From Alphaproteobacteria bacterium (GTDB taxonomy: Bacteria; Pseudomonadota; Alphaproteobacteria; Rhodobacterales; Rhodobacteraceae), in contig JAUIIR010000014.1 of assembly GCA_030431485.1 (NCBI GenBank), positions 1 to 64,000 of the forward strand: a DNA stretch of 64,000 nt. Reading direction: 5' to 3'. Positions 29,661 through 39,347 of the stretch are shown piece after piece (positions within the stretch are counted from its first letter, which is position 1; each line of letters begins with the position of its first letter). Both the position numbers and the translations under genes were made by a program. Below the pieces are notes generated by a model. That model ran no database searches. It had not been told where the DNA came from and saw nothing but the letters and a program-made list of their open reading frames with translations.

Positions 29661-31460
29661 ATGCTCGACTCGACACTGTCCGATACAACGCAGGCCTTTC
29701 TTGATGAATTCGGGAAAGCGCTTGAAGAGGGCGACATAGCCCGCGCGCGGGACATGTTCGCGGATGATTGCTATTGGCGCGATCTCGTCACCTTTACGTG
29801 GAATATCAAAACCGTCGAAGGCAAGGATCAGGTTGAGGACATGCTGAAGCATCAGCTCGCCACGACCAAACCGCACAACTGGGCGCTTGCCGAGGGAGAG
29901 GTCGTCACAGAGGACGGCGGCATTGTCACCGCGTGGATCACGTTCGAAACAGAGGTCGCGCGCGGCTATGGCTTGATCCGACTGCGCGAAGGAAAGATTT
30001 GGACGCTGCTCACCACTATGGTCGAGTTGAAAGGATATGAGGAACCCAAAGGCTTTGACCGACCGCTCGGGGCGAAGCATGGAGCAGGTAAGAACCGCAC
30101 GACTTGGGCCGAAGAGCGTGAGAAAGAAGCGGCAGAGCTGGGATACACCACCCAACCCTACACGCTGATTATCGGCGGCGGGCAGGGCGGCATTGCCCTT
30201 GGTGCCCGACTGCGCCAATTGGGTGTCCCAACCATCATCGTCGAACGCAACGACCGCCCCGGCGACAGCTGGCGCAAGCGCTACAAGTCGCTCTGCCTGC
30301 ATGACCCGGTCTGGTACGACCATCTTCCCTATATCAAGTTCCCAGAAAACTGGCCTGTCTTTGCACCGAAGGACAAGATCGGTGACTGGCTCGAGATGTA
30401 TACCAAGGTGATGGAGCTGAACTACTGGACCCGCACCACCGCAAAATCGGCCACCTACGACGAGGCCAAGCAGGAATGGACCGTTGTGGTCGACCGCGAT
30501 GGCGAGGAAGTTACCCTGCGGCCCAAGCAACTGGTCATGGCAACAGGCATGTCCGGCAAGGCGCGCATCCCGGATTTGCCGGGTATGGATACGTTCAAGG
30601 GCGATATCCACCATTCCTCGCAGCACCCGGGCCCGGATCGCTACAAGGGCAAGAAATGCGTTGTCATCGGATCGAACAATTCGGCGCATGACATCTGCGC
30701 GGCCCTCTGGGAACATGACGCCGATGTGACGATGGTGCAGCGCTCGTCGACCCATATTGTGCGATCCGATACGCTGATGGAGATCGGTCTGGGTGACCTC
30801 TATTCCGAACGCGCCGTCAATGCTGGTGTCACCACAGAAAAAGCGGACCTGATCTTCGCGTCCTTGCCCTATGCGATCCTGCACGAATTCCAAATCCCGG
30901 CCTATGCGGCGATGAAAGAGCAGGATAAGGAGTTCTACGAAGGTCTGGAAAAAGCCGGTTTCTGGCTTGACTGGGGGGACGACGACTCGGGTCTCTTCAT
31001 GAAGTATCTGCGGCGTGGCTCCGGGTACTATATCGACGTGGGTGCCAGCCAGCTGATCATCGACGGAGAGATCAAGCTCAAGCGCGGTCAGGTGACCGAG
31101 ATCGTTGAAGACGGGGTGATCCTCGATACCGGTGAAAAGCTTGAGGCAGACCTGATCGTTCTGGCCACCGGCTACAACTCCATGAACGGCTGGGTGGCTG
31201 ACCTGATGGGCCAAGAGATGGCTGACAAGGTGGGCAAGGTCTGGGGGCTTGGCTCTGATACCACCAAGGACCCGGGTCCGTGGGAAGGTGAGCAGCGCAA
31301 TATGTGGAAGCCGACGCAGCAGGAAAACCTTTGGTTCCATGGCGGCAATCTGCACCAGTCGCGGCACTATTCGCAGTTTCTTGCTCTGCAGATCAAGGCG
31401 CGGATGGAAGGGATTCCAACTCCGGTCTACGCGCTGCAAGAAGTGCATCACCTGTCGTAA
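29661..31460 (+). CDS. Flavin-containing monooxygenase with N-terminal NTF2-like domain
   Basis: The 599-residue protein has two parts. Residues 1-130 form an NTF2/SnoaL-like domain (a helix with EGDIARARDMFADDCYWRD, then strands). The rest is a two-dinucleotide flavoprotein with GGGQGG at 172-177 for FAD and IGSNNSA for NADPH. Between them lies FKGDIHHSSQHP, close to the FxGxxxHxxx(Y/W) fingerprint of FMOs and Baeyer-Villiger enzymes but with His at the aromatic position. ATGY-type segment ATGYNSMNGW follows. It probably oxygenates a small N-, S- or carbonyl compound. GGGAGGAATTT precedes ATG 29661. It stands alone. Confidence 0.8.
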   Translation: MLDSTLSDTTQAFLDEFGKALEEGDIARARDMFADDCYWRDLVTFTWNIKTVEGKDQVEDMLKHQLATTKPHNWALAEGEVVTEDGGIVTAWITFETEVARGYGLIRLREGKIWTLLTTMVELKGYEEPKGFDRPLGAKHGAGKNRTTWAEEREKEAAELGYTTQPYTLIIGGGQGGIALGARLRQLGVPTIIVERNDRPGDSWRKRYKSLCLHDPVWYDHLPYIKFPENWPVFAPKDKIGDWLEMYTKVMELNYWTRTTAKSATYDEAKQEWTVVVDRDGEEVTLRPKQLVMATGMSGKARIPDLPGMDTFKGDIHHSSQHPGPDRYKGKKCVVIGSNNSAHDICAALWEHDADVTMVQRSSTHIVRSDTLMEIGLGDLYSERAVNAGVTTEKADLIFASLPYAILHEFQIPAYAAMKEQDKEFYEGLEKAGFWLDWGDDDSGLFMKYLRRGSGYYIDVGASQLIIDGEIKLKRGQVTEIVEDGVILDTGEKLEADLIVLATGYNSMNGWVADLMGQEMADKVGKVWGLGSDTTKDPGPWEGEQRNMWKPTQQENLWFHGGNLHQSRHYSQFLALQIKARMEGIPTPVYALQEVHHLS

Positions 31461-31556
31461 ATTCGGCACGGGGTAGGTCCTTTGGCCTGCCCCAATGCAC
31501 GGAGTCGTGACAGCGGAGTTCTGGACTCGCGATCCCTGGGCTTTACACCCAAACGC

Positions 31557-32534
31557 ATGATGAACAGACGCATATTCCTGAAAACGACAGCAGTGGCGCT
31601 GTCCACGCCCTTTGTTGCGCGTTCGCAAACCGACGACCTGCGCAGTGCCATTGATGTTCTGCCGCAGCTTCATTCGCTACAGATCAGTGTTGGCGATGAC
31701 ACGATTTTCGCCGAAGCTCCGCGCGGTCCGGGGCTGGAGCGGCTCGCCAACATCAAATCCTGCTCCAAGAGCCTTGTCGCGCTCTTGCTTGGGGCCGCCA
31801 TAGACCGTGGAGATGTCATCTCTGTCCAGCAACCTTTGTCCGAGGTCGCGCCGAACATCTTACCCGCAAATGCAACGCCGGGGGCGGGGGACATCACGCT
31901 AGAGGATCTCGTCACCCTGCGCGCCGGATTAGAGCGCACATCGGGCGGAAACTACGGCGCGTGGGTCAACTCCCGCAACTGGCTCGCTGATGCGCTGTCG
32001 CGTCCGATGGTTGCTGAACCCGGTGGACAGATGCTCTATTCAACAGGATCTACGCATATTCTTGGCGCTGCCTTGGCCGAGGCAACGGGCCAGAGCCTGC
32101 TTGTGCAGGCGCGTGAACGGCTGGGCCGGCCCTTGGGCATTGAGATCCCGCCGTGGACCCGTGATCCGCAGGGTTACTACATGGGGGGCAATGAAATGGC
32201 CTTGCGCCCGACGGCGATGCTCAGGATCGCCAAGCTGATGCGCGACGGTGGTCAGTTTGAGGGCGCACAAGTGATCCCGCAAAACTGGGTCGCAGACTCG
32301 ACCATGCCATATGCTCGGTCGCCTTGGTCGGGCCTGTCCTATGGCTACGGCTGGTTTCTGTCGTCGTCCGGCTACGCGCTTGCACGTGGCTACGGCGGGC
32401 AGATCATCGCTTCGCACAAGGCACGCAATTTGGCAGTTGCGATCACGTCCGATCCGACCCAGCCCGCCCGATTCGGAGGCTATTTCGGCGACCTGATGCG
32501 TCTGTTGGATGGACCGGTTTTGGCGCTCGCCTGA
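31557..32534 (+). CDS. Exported serine hydrolase of the beta-lactamase class C family
   Basis: The 325-residue protein starts with a twin-arginine-like signal, NRRIFLKTTAVAL, then the mature domain. It has the catalytic SxxK tetrad as Ser-Cys-Ser-Lys (CSKS), the tyrosine motif YSTGS, and a GYGGQ box near the C-terminus in place of KTG. Such proteins act as esterases, peptidases or transpeptidase-like hydrolases in the periplasm; true beta-lactamase activity is not implied. ATGs at 31557 and 31560 are both possible. It follows the monooxygenase by 96 bases on the same strand. Confidence 0.8.
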   Translation: MMNRRIFLKTTAVALSTPFVARSQTDDLRSAIDVLPQLHSLQISVGDDTIFAEAPRGPGLERLANIKSCSKSLVALLLGAAIDRGDVISVQQPLSEVAPNILPANATPGAGDITLEDLVTLRAGLERTSGGNYGAWVNSRNWLADALSRPMVAEPGGQMLYSTGSTHILGAALAEATGQSLLVQARERLGRPLGIEIPPWTRDPQGYYMGGNEMALRPTAMLRIAKLMRDGGQFEGAQVIPQNWVADSTMPYARSPWSGLSYGYGWFLSSSGYALARGYGGQIIASHKARNLAVAITSDPTQPARFGGYFGDLMRLLDGPVLALA

Positions 32535-32602
32535 TACGAAGCTCCCTTGCCTTCGCCTGCACGCTCCGCAAGATGCGGGGACGTCAACCTTGCGGAGTCA
32601 TC

Positions 32603-34087
32603 ATGCCCACAGCGCCCCTCTGGTTGCTAGTCGCCTTGCAAGCCACCGTGTCCGCTGCCTCTATGGTGGTGGAGATCGTCGCAGGGCGCATGCTGGCGCC
32701 ATATGTCGGGATGTCGCTCTATACTTGGACGTCGGTGATCGCTGTGGTCTTGGCGGGATTTTCCGCCGGGCATTGGTGGGGTGGGCGTCTGGCAGATCGC
32801 CCCGGCATCAACCCGATGGTGGCAACCGCATGGGCACTCGTCGCGGCAGCAGTCACCACGGCACTGGCGGGTGTCGCCTTGCGTGCGTCGGCTGAGCCCG
32901 TTTTGAGCGCTTTCCCACAACCCGTTTGGGGCATCACGGGTCTGACGTTGGCGGCTTTTTTTCTGCCTTCGCTCTTTGCGGGCATCCCGGCGCCGTTGCT
33001 AACGCAGCTGTCCCTGTCCGGCCCGTCGCGGCAGGGGCAAGCGCTGGGCGCGATGTTCGCTTCGGGTGCCATTGGGGCCATTGTGGGTACGCTGCTGGCT
33101 GGGTTCGTGTTCATATCGTGGCTGGGAAGCCTGTGGACTCTCACAACCGTGACGCTTGTTTACACGGCAGGGGCAGCGCTGTGCTTTGTGCTGGGCAAAG
33201 GGTTGCGCATTGTTCAGGGCACGAGCCTTGTTACATTGGCGGCACTTGCGCTGTCCTCGGGCCTTTCAAAAGGGCCGTGCACGCTGGAAAGCCGCTATTT
33301 CTGCCTGCAATCGGTCGATGTGTCAGCCGATGCGTCACACCCGACCCGCGCCATGGTGATCGACCATCTGGTGCATGGCATATCCGCTCAGGATGTGCCC
33401 GATGTGATGTTCACCGATCATGCCGCCATGCTGGACGCCTTGACCCGGCTTCGCGCGCCCTCGGCGGACCCAGCAACTTTCCACATCGGCGGTGGCAACT
33501 ACGCGCTTCCCCGCGCCTTTGTTCATCGCGGCTTCACCCGGACAACGGTGGCAGAGATTGACCCGGCGGTGACCGCGCTAGCCGAGCGGGACTTCTGGTT
33601 TGATCCAAAGGGTGTTCGCGTTCTTCATATGGATGCGCGGCGGGCGCTGCTGACGGACGATCAGCGCTACGACGTGGTCATTGGGGATGCGTTCACCGAT
33701 ACAGCGGTGCCGCAGCATCTTGTGACGGTGGAGTTCTTTGCGTTGATCCGCGACCGGCTCACACCCGATGGTACGTATTTGATGAACGTGATCGATTATT
33801 CGGACCGGATGCAGGCGGTGGGTAGTCTTGTCGCAACGTTGCGCGAAGTGTTTCCAGTTGTGGAAGTTTGGGCTGAAGCAAAGCGTCCCGCGCCCGGAGA
33901 ACGGGTTGTGATGGTGATTGTAGCGGGCGGAACCGAAACACCGACAAACAGCTTTTCGGTCCCCTCTCCTGAACGCACGACTTTTGCAGCACTTGGAACC
34001 GCATTCGTTGATCAGCTTGCTGCGTCAGGTTTCTATCTGACCGACGACTACGCGCCGATAGATCGCTTGGTCGGGCCGCGCGATTAA
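32603..34087 (+). CDS. Membrane-fused spermidine-synthase-like protein
   Basis: The 494-residue protein has an N-terminal region of about 210 residues with seven to eight hydrophobic segments (ending near LSSGLSKGP). A C-terminal class I methyltransferase-fold domain of the spermidine-synthase family follows, with the nucleotide loop HIGGGNYALPRAF and the acidic VAEIDPAV and MDARRALL blocks. Aminopropyl transfer has not been shown for most such fusions. CGGAG lies before ATG 32603; a much longer reading from 32324 overlaps the hydrolase gene and is rejected. Confidence 0.82.
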   Translation: MPTAPLWLLVALQATVSAASMVVEIVAGRMLAPYVGMSLYTWTSVIAVVLAGFSAGHWWGGRLADRPGINPMVATAWALVAAAVTTALAGVALRASAEPVLSAFPQPVWGITGLTLAAFFLPSLFAGIPAPLLTQLSLSGPSRQGQALGAMFASGAIGAIVGTLLAGFVFISWLGSLWTLTTVTLVYTAGAALCFVLGKGLRIVQGTSLVTLAALALSSGLSKGPCTLESRYFCLQSVDVSADASHPTRAMVIDHLVHGISAQDVPDVMFTDHAAMLDALTRLRAPSADPATFHIGGGNYALPRAFVHRGFTRTTVAEIDPAVTALAERDFWFDPKGVRVLHMDARRALLTDDQRYDVVIGDAFTDTAVPQHLVTVEFFALIRDRLTPDGTYLMNVIDYSDRMQAVGSLVATLREVFPVVEVWAEAKRPAPGERVVMVIVAGGTETPTNSFSVPSPERTTFAALGTAFVDQLAASGFYLTDDYAPIDRLVGPRD

Positions 34088-34108
34088 CACAACCCGACCA
34101 AGCCCATG

Positions 34109-34147
34109 CCAGCGCCCTCGCCGGAGTGACGCTGGATGTTTGTTTTT
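34109..34147 (+). terminator. Probable terminator after the spermidine-synthase-like gene
   Basis: CCAGCG (34109-34114) pairs with CGCTGG (34130-34135), with a short inner CTC/GAG helix, followed by ATGTTTGTTTTTA. It lies between two convergent genes and ends at the ald stop codon. Confidence 0.55.
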
Positions 34148-35267
34148 ATGCTGCCTTGAGCAGCTTCTGAGGCTCAGTCACGTCAAGGCCCAGCGCCTGA
34201 CCTACTGCGCCGTAGGTCAACTGACCTGCGTGCACGTTGAGACCTGCCAGCAGATGCGGATCGTCGGCACAGGCCTGCTGCCAGCCCTTGTCGGCCAGTG
34301 CCAGCATGAACGGCATCGTGGCGTTGCCAAGCGCGATGGTCGACGTGCGGGCTACAGCGCCCGGCATGTTGGCGACGCAGTAGTGCATGATGCCATCGAC
34401 CTCGTAGATCGGGTTTTCATGTGTGGTGGCATTCGAGGTCTCGAAGCATCCGCCCTGGTCGATTGCCACGTCCACAAGCGCGGAGCCCGGCTTCATCAAC
34501 CCAAGGTCTGTGCGGCCAACCAGTTTTGGGGCCGCAGCACCGGGAATGAGGACTGCGCCGACAACCATGTCGGCCGTGGTGATCATTTCGGCAATGTTCG
34601 CCTGGCTGGCGTAGCGGGTGCGGAAGGTTCCACCGAACACGTCGTCCAGATACCGCATGCGGGGCAAGGAGCGATCAAGCACGGTAACATCCGCGCCCAT
34701 GCCCGCGGCCACGCGAGCTGCATGGGTGCCGACAACTCCGCCGCCGATGACGACGACTTGTGCCGGGCCAACACCGGGCACGCCACCCATAAGAACACCG
34801 CGGCCGCCATTCGCCTTCTGCAGCGTCCAGGCGCCCATCTGTGGCGCAAGCTTTCCTGCAACTTCGGACATCGGTGCGAGGAGCGGCAGGCCGCCATTGC
34901 GGTCGGTCACGGTTTCATAGGCAATCGCGGTGCAACCCGAAGCAAGCAGGTCTTTGGTCTGCTCGGGGTCTGGTGCCAGGTGCAGATAGGTAAAGAGCAA
35001 CTGGCCCTCGCGCAGCATCTTGCGTTCGATCGCTTGGGGTTCCTTGACTTTGACGATCATGTCGGCGGTCGCGAATACCTCTTCTGCGGTGTCGAGGATC
35101 TGCGCGCCAGCGGCGGTGTAGGCCGCATCGTCAAAGCCTGCGCCAATGCCGGCACCTTTCTGGATCAGAACGGTATGGCCATGCGCAACGGCTTCCTGTG
35201 CCGCGCTCGGAGTGACGCCGACGCGGAATTCCTGGGGTTTGATTTCGGTTGGGCATCCGATTTTCAT
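34146..35267 (-). CDS. ald: Alanine dehydrogenase
   Basis: Ald interconverts alanine with pyruvate, ammonia and NADH. The 373-residue protein begins [16 protein letters not shown] and has the NAD-binding motif [14 protein letters not shown] near 170-183, and catalytic Lys and His positions in the N-terminal domain (LFTYLHLA). GGAGGAG lies 7 bases before the ATG. The divergent Lrp-family gene at 35405 is the likely activator, as in other alanine-inducible ald loci. Confidence 0.96.
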   Translation of the reverse strand: MKIGCPTEIKPQEFRVGVTPSAAQEAVAHGHTVLIQKGAGIGAGFDDAAYTAAGAQILDTAEEVFATADMIVKVKEPQAIERKMLREGQLLFTYLHLAPDPEQTKDLLASGCTAIAYETVTDRNGGLPLLAPMSEVAGKLAPQMGAWTLQKANGGRGVLMGGVPGVGPAQVVVIGGGVVGTHAARVAAGMGADVTVLDRSLPRMRYLDDVFGGTFRTRYASQANIAEMITTADMVVGAVLIPGAAAPKLVGRTDLGLMKPGSALVDVAIDQGGCFETSNATTHENPIYEVDGIMHYCVANMPGAVARTSTIALGNATMPFMLALADKGWQQACADDPHLLAGLNVHAGQLTYGAVGQALGLDVTEPQKLLKAA

Positions 35268-35404
35268 GACTGTCTCCTCCGACTCTGTGTACGGAGAGGA
35301 TGCGCGTCATTCGTTGCAATTTCGTATGGATCTTTGGCGGCAGACGGACCATCTTGCGAAGACCCTTCGAGGAATGGGGTATTAATCGGGAGGAAACTTG
35401 CGTC

Positions 35405-35863
35405 ATGTCCCTAGATGACACAGATCGGAGGATTCTACGCGTCCTGCAACGCAAGGGTCGCATCTCGAATGCCGAACTGGCCGAGTCGGTGAACCTGTCG
35501 GCGTCCGCCTGTCATCGCCGCGTGCAGCGCCTTGAAGCCGAAGGATATATTCGGGACTATGTCGCACTGCTCAATGCGCGTAAGCTGGGGATGCCGACGA
35601 CGGTCTTTGTCGAGATCAAATTGAGCAGTCAGGCTGACGAATTGCTTGAGGCCTTTGAAAAGGCGGTGTCGCGTGTTCCGGATGTTCTGGAATGCCATTT
35701 GATGGCCGGAACGGCGGACTATATTCTTAAAGTCGTTGCGGAAGACACCGAGGATTTCGCCCGAATTCATCGCCAATACCTCACACGATTGCCGGGCGTG
35801 GCGCAGATGCAAAGTTCCTTTGCGCTGAAGACCGTGTTCAAGACAACAGCCCTGCCAGTCTAA
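35405..35863 (+). CDS. Lrp/AsnC-family regulator, probable regulator of ald
   Basis: The 152-residue protein has an N-terminal helix-turn-helix (LDDTDRRILRVLQ; NAELAESVNLSASACHRRVQRLE) and a C-terminal RAM ligand-binding domain (residues ~70-148, with the VLECHLMAGTADYILKV strand pair). It is divergent from ald with 137 bases between the starts, the standard set-up for an amino-acid-responsive activator. GGGAGG lies upstream of ATG 35405; the frame opens earlier (35300) without similarity. Confidence 0.92.
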   Translation: MSLDDTDRRILRVLQRKGRISNAELAESVNLSASACHRRVQRLEAEGYIRDYVALLNARKLGMPTTVFVEIKLSSQADELLEAFEKAVSRVPDVLECHLMAGTADYILKVVAEDTEDFARIHRQYLTRLPGVAQMQSSFALKTVFKTTALPV

Positions 35864-35874
35864 CTCAATCTGAG

Positions 35875-35902
35875 AGAGCGCTAGGGTCAGAAAATGCGCT
35901 CT
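35875..35902 (+). terminator. Hairpin after the Lrp gene
   Basis: AGAGCGC (35875-35881) pairs with GCGCTCT (35896-35902) around a 14-base loop. No T run follows, so this is at best a weak terminator. Confidence 0.35.
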
Positions 35903-36012
35903 AGTATGGGCCGTTTGTGTCTTTGGTGTGTGTTTGGTATTATAGCGCACTCACTGGAGAACCCGCCTGCGACGCGGCCTCCCACATTCATCCCCCGACA
36001 TACGGAGTATTC

Positions 36013-36447
36013 ATGACCCAGGTCAAAACGGGCGATACCGTCTCGATTCATTATACCGGAACATTGGGCGACGGCTCGACCTTCGACAGTTCGGCAGGGC
36101 GGGAGCCGCTTGAGTTCACCGTAGGCGCTGGCCAAATCATTCCCGGCCTTGATCAAGCGATCCCAGGCATGGCCGTTGGCGACACGAAGAAAGTCGATGT
36201 TCCTGCGGATCAAGCCTATGGCCAACCCGATCCGAATGCACGTCAGGCAGTGCCGCGCGCAGAGATACCGGCAGACATCCCGCTTGAACCTGGCACACAG
36301 CTTCAAATGCAGACGCCCAATGGTCAGGTTGTTCCAGTCATGGTTGCTGAGGTCACAGAAACCGAAGTGACCTTGGACGCCAACCATCCTCTGGCTGGTC
36401 AGGATTTGACCTTCGACATTGAGCTTGTCGAAATCAAAGCCGCATAA
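36013..36447 (+). CDS. FKBP-type peptidyl-prolyl isomerase, SlyD-like
   Basis: The 144-residue protein has the split FKBP fold with an inserted flap: GDTVSIHYTGTLGDGSTFDSS, then QIIPGLDQAIPGM, and the insert-in-flap domain (DVPADQAYG to VMVAEVTETEVTLDANHPLAGQ). It lacks the His/Cys-rich tail of E. coli SlyD, so nickel binding is unlikely. It catalyses proline isomerisation and acts as a chaperone in the cytoplasm. ACGGAG precedes ATG 36013. It is a single-gene unit with its own terminator. Confidence 0.9.
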   Translation: MTQVKTGDTVSIHYTGTLGDGSTFDSSAGREPLEFTVGAGQIIPGLDQAIPGMAVGDTKKVDVPADQAYGQPDPNARQAVPRAEIPADIPLEPGTQLQMQTPNGQVVPVMVAEVTETEVTLDANHPLAGQDLTFDIELVEIKAA

Positions 36448-36454
36448 CCACATT

Positions 36455-36496
36455 TTGGGCCGCGATCACATAAGTCTTCGCGGTCCAATTCTTTTT
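36455..36496 (+). terminator. Rho-independent terminator of the FKBP gene
   Basis: TTGGGCCGCGA (36455-36465) pairs with TCGCGGTCCAA (36478-36488) with one G-T pair and a 12-base loop, then TTCTTTTT. Confidence 0.8.
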
Positions 36497-36523
36497 GATC
36501 TCATATTGCTCGTTGGGGCGGGA

Positions 36524-37342
36524 TCAGGTTTCGCTAAGAATTGAAACGATTTCGTCGATGGCTGCCCGGACAGGAGGGTCGTGCCGTCCGTCCTGATGTG
36601 CAACCAGCCAAGCTTCGTGCTGCAATTCCAAGATTGGCTCCGATTGTCTGGACAACGTTGCCAAGGTGTCCCCGACAAAGGTTGGCAGGACGATTTTGCC
36701 GTGGCCAGCTTCGGCCAGATCGAGACAAAGGCGAGGATCGCTTGCTGTTGCTGTGATTTCATCGGCATGATGTGTATGCAGCCACCGCTGTGACGGCACG
36801 TCTGGGTGAGTGGCGACAAAACCTGACACGCCGGGCAATCCGTAAACAGCAAATTCTACCGGTGCCAGTTGCTGGCGTGCCAGCCAGCGATGATCAGGCG
36901 CTGCATTGCGAATGCCGATATCTGCCTCGCGGCGTGCCATGTCTAGGCGTGTGTTTGCGGGAACAAAACGCGGCTGCCAGATGCGATCTTTCGGGCGAAG
37001 CCGTTGTGCAAGGAAACGAGATGTCCAGAACCCGGCGGTGATCCGAACTGGTGCACGTGTGTCACCAGAGGTTTGCCACCGCGCTACTCGGTGTCGCGTG
37101 TCTGCAAGGCCGGTCAATTCAGCAGCTAGGGCTCTGCCGTCTGACGTAAGCGCGTAGCCATTTGGTCCGCGTCGGAACAGTGCTTTTCCAAGTCTTTGTT
37201 CAAGGGCGGCCATACGCCGCGACAAGGTTGGCAACGGGATCCGCGTCGCCCGATGTGCCGCGCTTAGAGACGCGCATTGCGCCACTATCGCGAAAAGCTC
37301 CAAGTCATCAAGAGATGCCGGGGTTTCATTCATGAAACCCAT
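36524..37342 (-). CDS. LysR-family transcriptional regulator
   Basis: The 272-residue protein has the LysR winged helix-turn-helix at 10-70 (LDDLELFAIVAQCASLSAAHRATRIPLPT in two blocks, then LSRRMAALEQRLG) and a substrate-binding domain that is a little shorter than usual (~200 residues). No effector can be inferred. There is no clear ribosome site at ATG 37342 or at the next in-frame ATG 37333. No divergent target gene is evident: the upstream gene is metG on the same strand, with an inverted-repeat-rich gap between. Confidence 0.85.
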   Translation of the reverse strand: MGFMNETPASLDDLELFAIVAQCASLSAAHRATRIPLPTLSRRMAALEQRLGKALFRRGPNGYALTSDGRALAAELTGLADTRHRVARWQTSGDTRAPVRITAGFWTSRFLAQRLRPKDRIWQPRFVPANTRLDMARREADIGIRNAAPDHRWLARQQLAPVEFAVYGLPGVSGFVATHPDVPSQRWLHTHHADEITATASDPRLCLDLAEAGHGKIVLPTFVGDTLATLSRQSEPILELQHEAWLVAHQDGRHDPPVRAAIDEIVSILSET

Positions 37343-37384
37343 ATTGCGAAATTAAGGGGTCATTGAGCAAGAATTATTGCTTCA

Positions 37385-37427
37385 GGCTGGGCACATCCTT
37401 TCAGGAGTGAAACAAATGTGCCCAGCC
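37385..37427. repeat. 12-bp perfect inverted repeat upstream of the LysR gene
   Basis: GGCTGGGCACAT (37385-37396) is mirrored by ATGTGCCCAGCC (37416-37427) with a 19-base spacer. It lies about 43 bases upstream of the LysR start and 132 bases after metG. It could be a LysR operator, a terminator-like RNA stem, or part of a small RNA. No T run follows on either strand. Confidence 0.6.
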
Positions 37428-37461
37428 GACCTATATCCTCTCTTCCCAAATCCCCCGCCTA

Positions 37462-37487
37462 CCGAGCGCCAGATTATTGGCGCTCGG
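37462..37487. repeat. 10-bp hairpin between metG and the LysR gene
   Basis: CCGAGCGCCA (37462-37471) pairs with TGGCGCTCGG (37478-37487) around GATTAT. It is a tight RNA-type hairpin 70 bases after the metG stop, possibly protecting the metG message 3' end. Confidence 0.5.
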
Positions 37488-37558
37488 GTCCGAAGCTACC
37501 GGAAATGGGCACGCCGAAAACGTCTCTTGCAGTTTTACGCTTTGGTTTTCGGCAGGCG

Positions 37559-39277
37559 TCAGGTGCGCACTCCGGCGAAGCGGTCTTGCCAGTCCGCGCG
37601 TTCATCATCGGTGATCTTACGGAAGGTGACTTCGGGCACAGAAAACGCGTGACCCACCGGCATTGCATCAATGGCAGAGGCCATATCTGACGGCCAGGTC
37701 GCGTCTTCTGCATTCATGGCAGTCAGCAACTGAGCAGACGCATCCGGGATGAACGGGCTCGAAATGACCGCGTAGAAACGGATCAGATTAAGTGCGATCC
37801 GGATTTGCATCGCGGCCGTGTCGGGGTCTTCCTTGAAAGTGGTCCAAGGCGCGACATCCTGAAGGTACTCGTTGCCCAATGTCCAAAGCGCGCGCAAGGC
37901 GGCTGCGGATTTGCGCACTTCGATGGCGTCCATATGTGCCTCGTACTCGCGCAATCCCTTTTCCAGATCGGCAAGCAGTTGCGCCTCACGTGAGCCCGGT
38001 GTTCCGCCTTCCGGAACCGCTTCGCTGAACTTGGAGCGGCAGAACTTGGTCACGCGGCTGGCAAAGTTGCCGAGCACGTCGGCGAGGTCCTTGTTCACGG
38101 ATCCTTGGAAGTTCTCCCAGGTGAATTCGCTGTCCGAACTTTCCGGCGCATGGCTCAGAAGCCACCAGCGCCAGTAGTCAGCAGGCAGGATTTCAAGCGC
38201 CTGATCCATAAACACACCGCGCCCCTGGCTCGTGCTGAATTGGCCGCCGTCATAGTTCAGGTAGTTGAACGATTTGATGTAATCGACGAGTTTCCAGTCT
38301 TCGCCCGACCCAAGCATCGTCACCGGGAAGCTGAGCGTGTGGAAGGGCACGTTGTCCTTGCCCATGAACTGGGTATAGCGCACATCATCCGCACCCTTTT
38401 CGGTCCGCCACCAGCGTTCCCAATCCGCATCAGTCTTGCCGTTGGCTTCGGCCCATTCGCCAGCGCAGGCAATGTATTCGATGGGCGCGTCGAACCAGAC
38501 GTAGAAGACCTTACCTTCCATGCCGGGCCATTCCTCATCGCCTTTCTTGACGGGGATTCCCCAATCGAGGTCCCGGGTGATGCCCCGGTCCTGCAGCCCG
38601 TCACCATCGTTCAGCCATTTCTTGGCAATAGACGTGGTGAGGACCGGCCAATCTGTTTTGCTGTCGATCCACTCCTGCAACTTGCCACGCATATCGGACT
38701 GGCGCAGGTAAAGATGCTTGGTCTCGCGCACTTCGAGATCGGTGGAGCCGGAAATAGCCGAGCGGGGCTCGATCAAATCGGTCGGGTCCAACTGTTTGGT
38801 GCAGTTTTCGCACTGGTCGCCGCGCGCCTTGTCGTAGCCGCAGTTCGGGCAGGTGCCCTCAATGTAGCGATCCGGCAGAAAGCGTTTGTCGGCATGGCTG
38901 TAGACCTGCTTTTCGCTGACTTCACGGATCAGACCGGCATCGGCCAGACGGCCTGCCAAGTGCTGGGTCAGTTTGTGGTTCTGAGGGCTGGACGAGCGAC
39001 CAAAATGGTCAAAGCTCAACCGAAAACCTTTGGCGATCTCGGCTTGCACGATGTGCATTTCCGCGCAGTAATCTGCCACTGGTTTGCCTGCTTTTGCGGC
39101 TGCGAGTTCTGCCGGTGTTCCGTGTTCGTCGGTGGCGCACAGGAACATCACCTCATGGCCTCGTGCCCGCAGGTAGCGCGCATAGAGGTCGGCGGGCAGC
39201 TGGCTGCCCACGAGGTTTCCAAGGTGCTTGATCCCGTTGATGTATGGGATTGCCGACGTGATGAGGTGCCGTGCCAT
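37559..39277 (-). CDS. metG: Methionyl-tRNA synthetase
   Basis: MetG charges tRNA-Met. The 572-residue protein has the HIGH-type motif as HLGN (residue ~17), zinc-knuckle cysteines in [17 protein letters not shown], and the KMSKS-type loop as FSTSQGRG, the variant seen in this MetG subgroup. The anticodon-binding helical domain follows; no C-terminal tRNA-binding extension is present. AGAAGAT lies before the ATG. Confidence 0.96.
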   Translation of the reverse strand: MARHLITSAIPYINGIKHLGNLVGSQLPADLYARYLRARGHEVMFLCATDEHGTPAELAAAKAGKPVADYCAEMHIVQAEIAKGFRLSFDHFGRSSSPQNHKLTQHLAGRLADAGLIREVSEKQVYSHADKRFLPDRYIEGTCPNCGYDKARGDQCENCTKQLDPTDLIEPRSAISGSTDLEVRETKHLYLRQSDMRGKLQEWIDSKTDWPVLTTSIAKKWLNDGDGLQDRGITRDLDWGIPVKKGDEEWPGMEGKVFYVWFDAPIEYIACAGEWAEANGKTDADWERWWRTEKGADDVRYTQFMGKDNVPFHTLSFPVTMLGSGEDWKLVDYIKSFNYLNYDGGQFSTSQGRGVFMDQALEILPADYWRWWLLSHAPESSDSEFTWENFQGSVNKDLADVLGNFASRVTKFCRSKFSEAVPEGGTPGSREAQLLADLEKGLREYEAHMDAIEVRKSAAALRALWTLGNEYLQDVAPWTTFKEDPDTAAMQIRIALNLIRFYAVISSPFIPDASAQLLTAMNAEDATWPSDMASAIDAMPVGHAFSVPEVTFRKITDDERADWQDRFAGVRT

Positions 39278-39347
39278 ATCTTCTGCGCCTGCTTTGCCAC
39301 TGAGGTTTGCGCCGCTTTAGCGGATCAATGGCCCAAGTGCCAGAGGA

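Noticed and set aside
29511-31673. Long minus-strand open frame (720 residues) opposite the monooxygenase gene
   Set aside because: It is the mirror of a well-supported gene, has no ribosome site, and its composition is that of antisense DNA with no recognisable domain.
34140-35414. Plus-strand open frame of 424 residues over ald
   Set aside because: Antisense to alanine dehydrogenase; Cys/His-rich reading typical of a shadow frame.
37416-37652. Small plus-strand frame of 78 residues beginning in the inverted repeat after AGGAGTG
   Set aside because: Good ribosome site, but the second half lies antisense to the metG 3' end and the sequence has no protein-like pattern. Kept only as part of the inverted-repeat finding.
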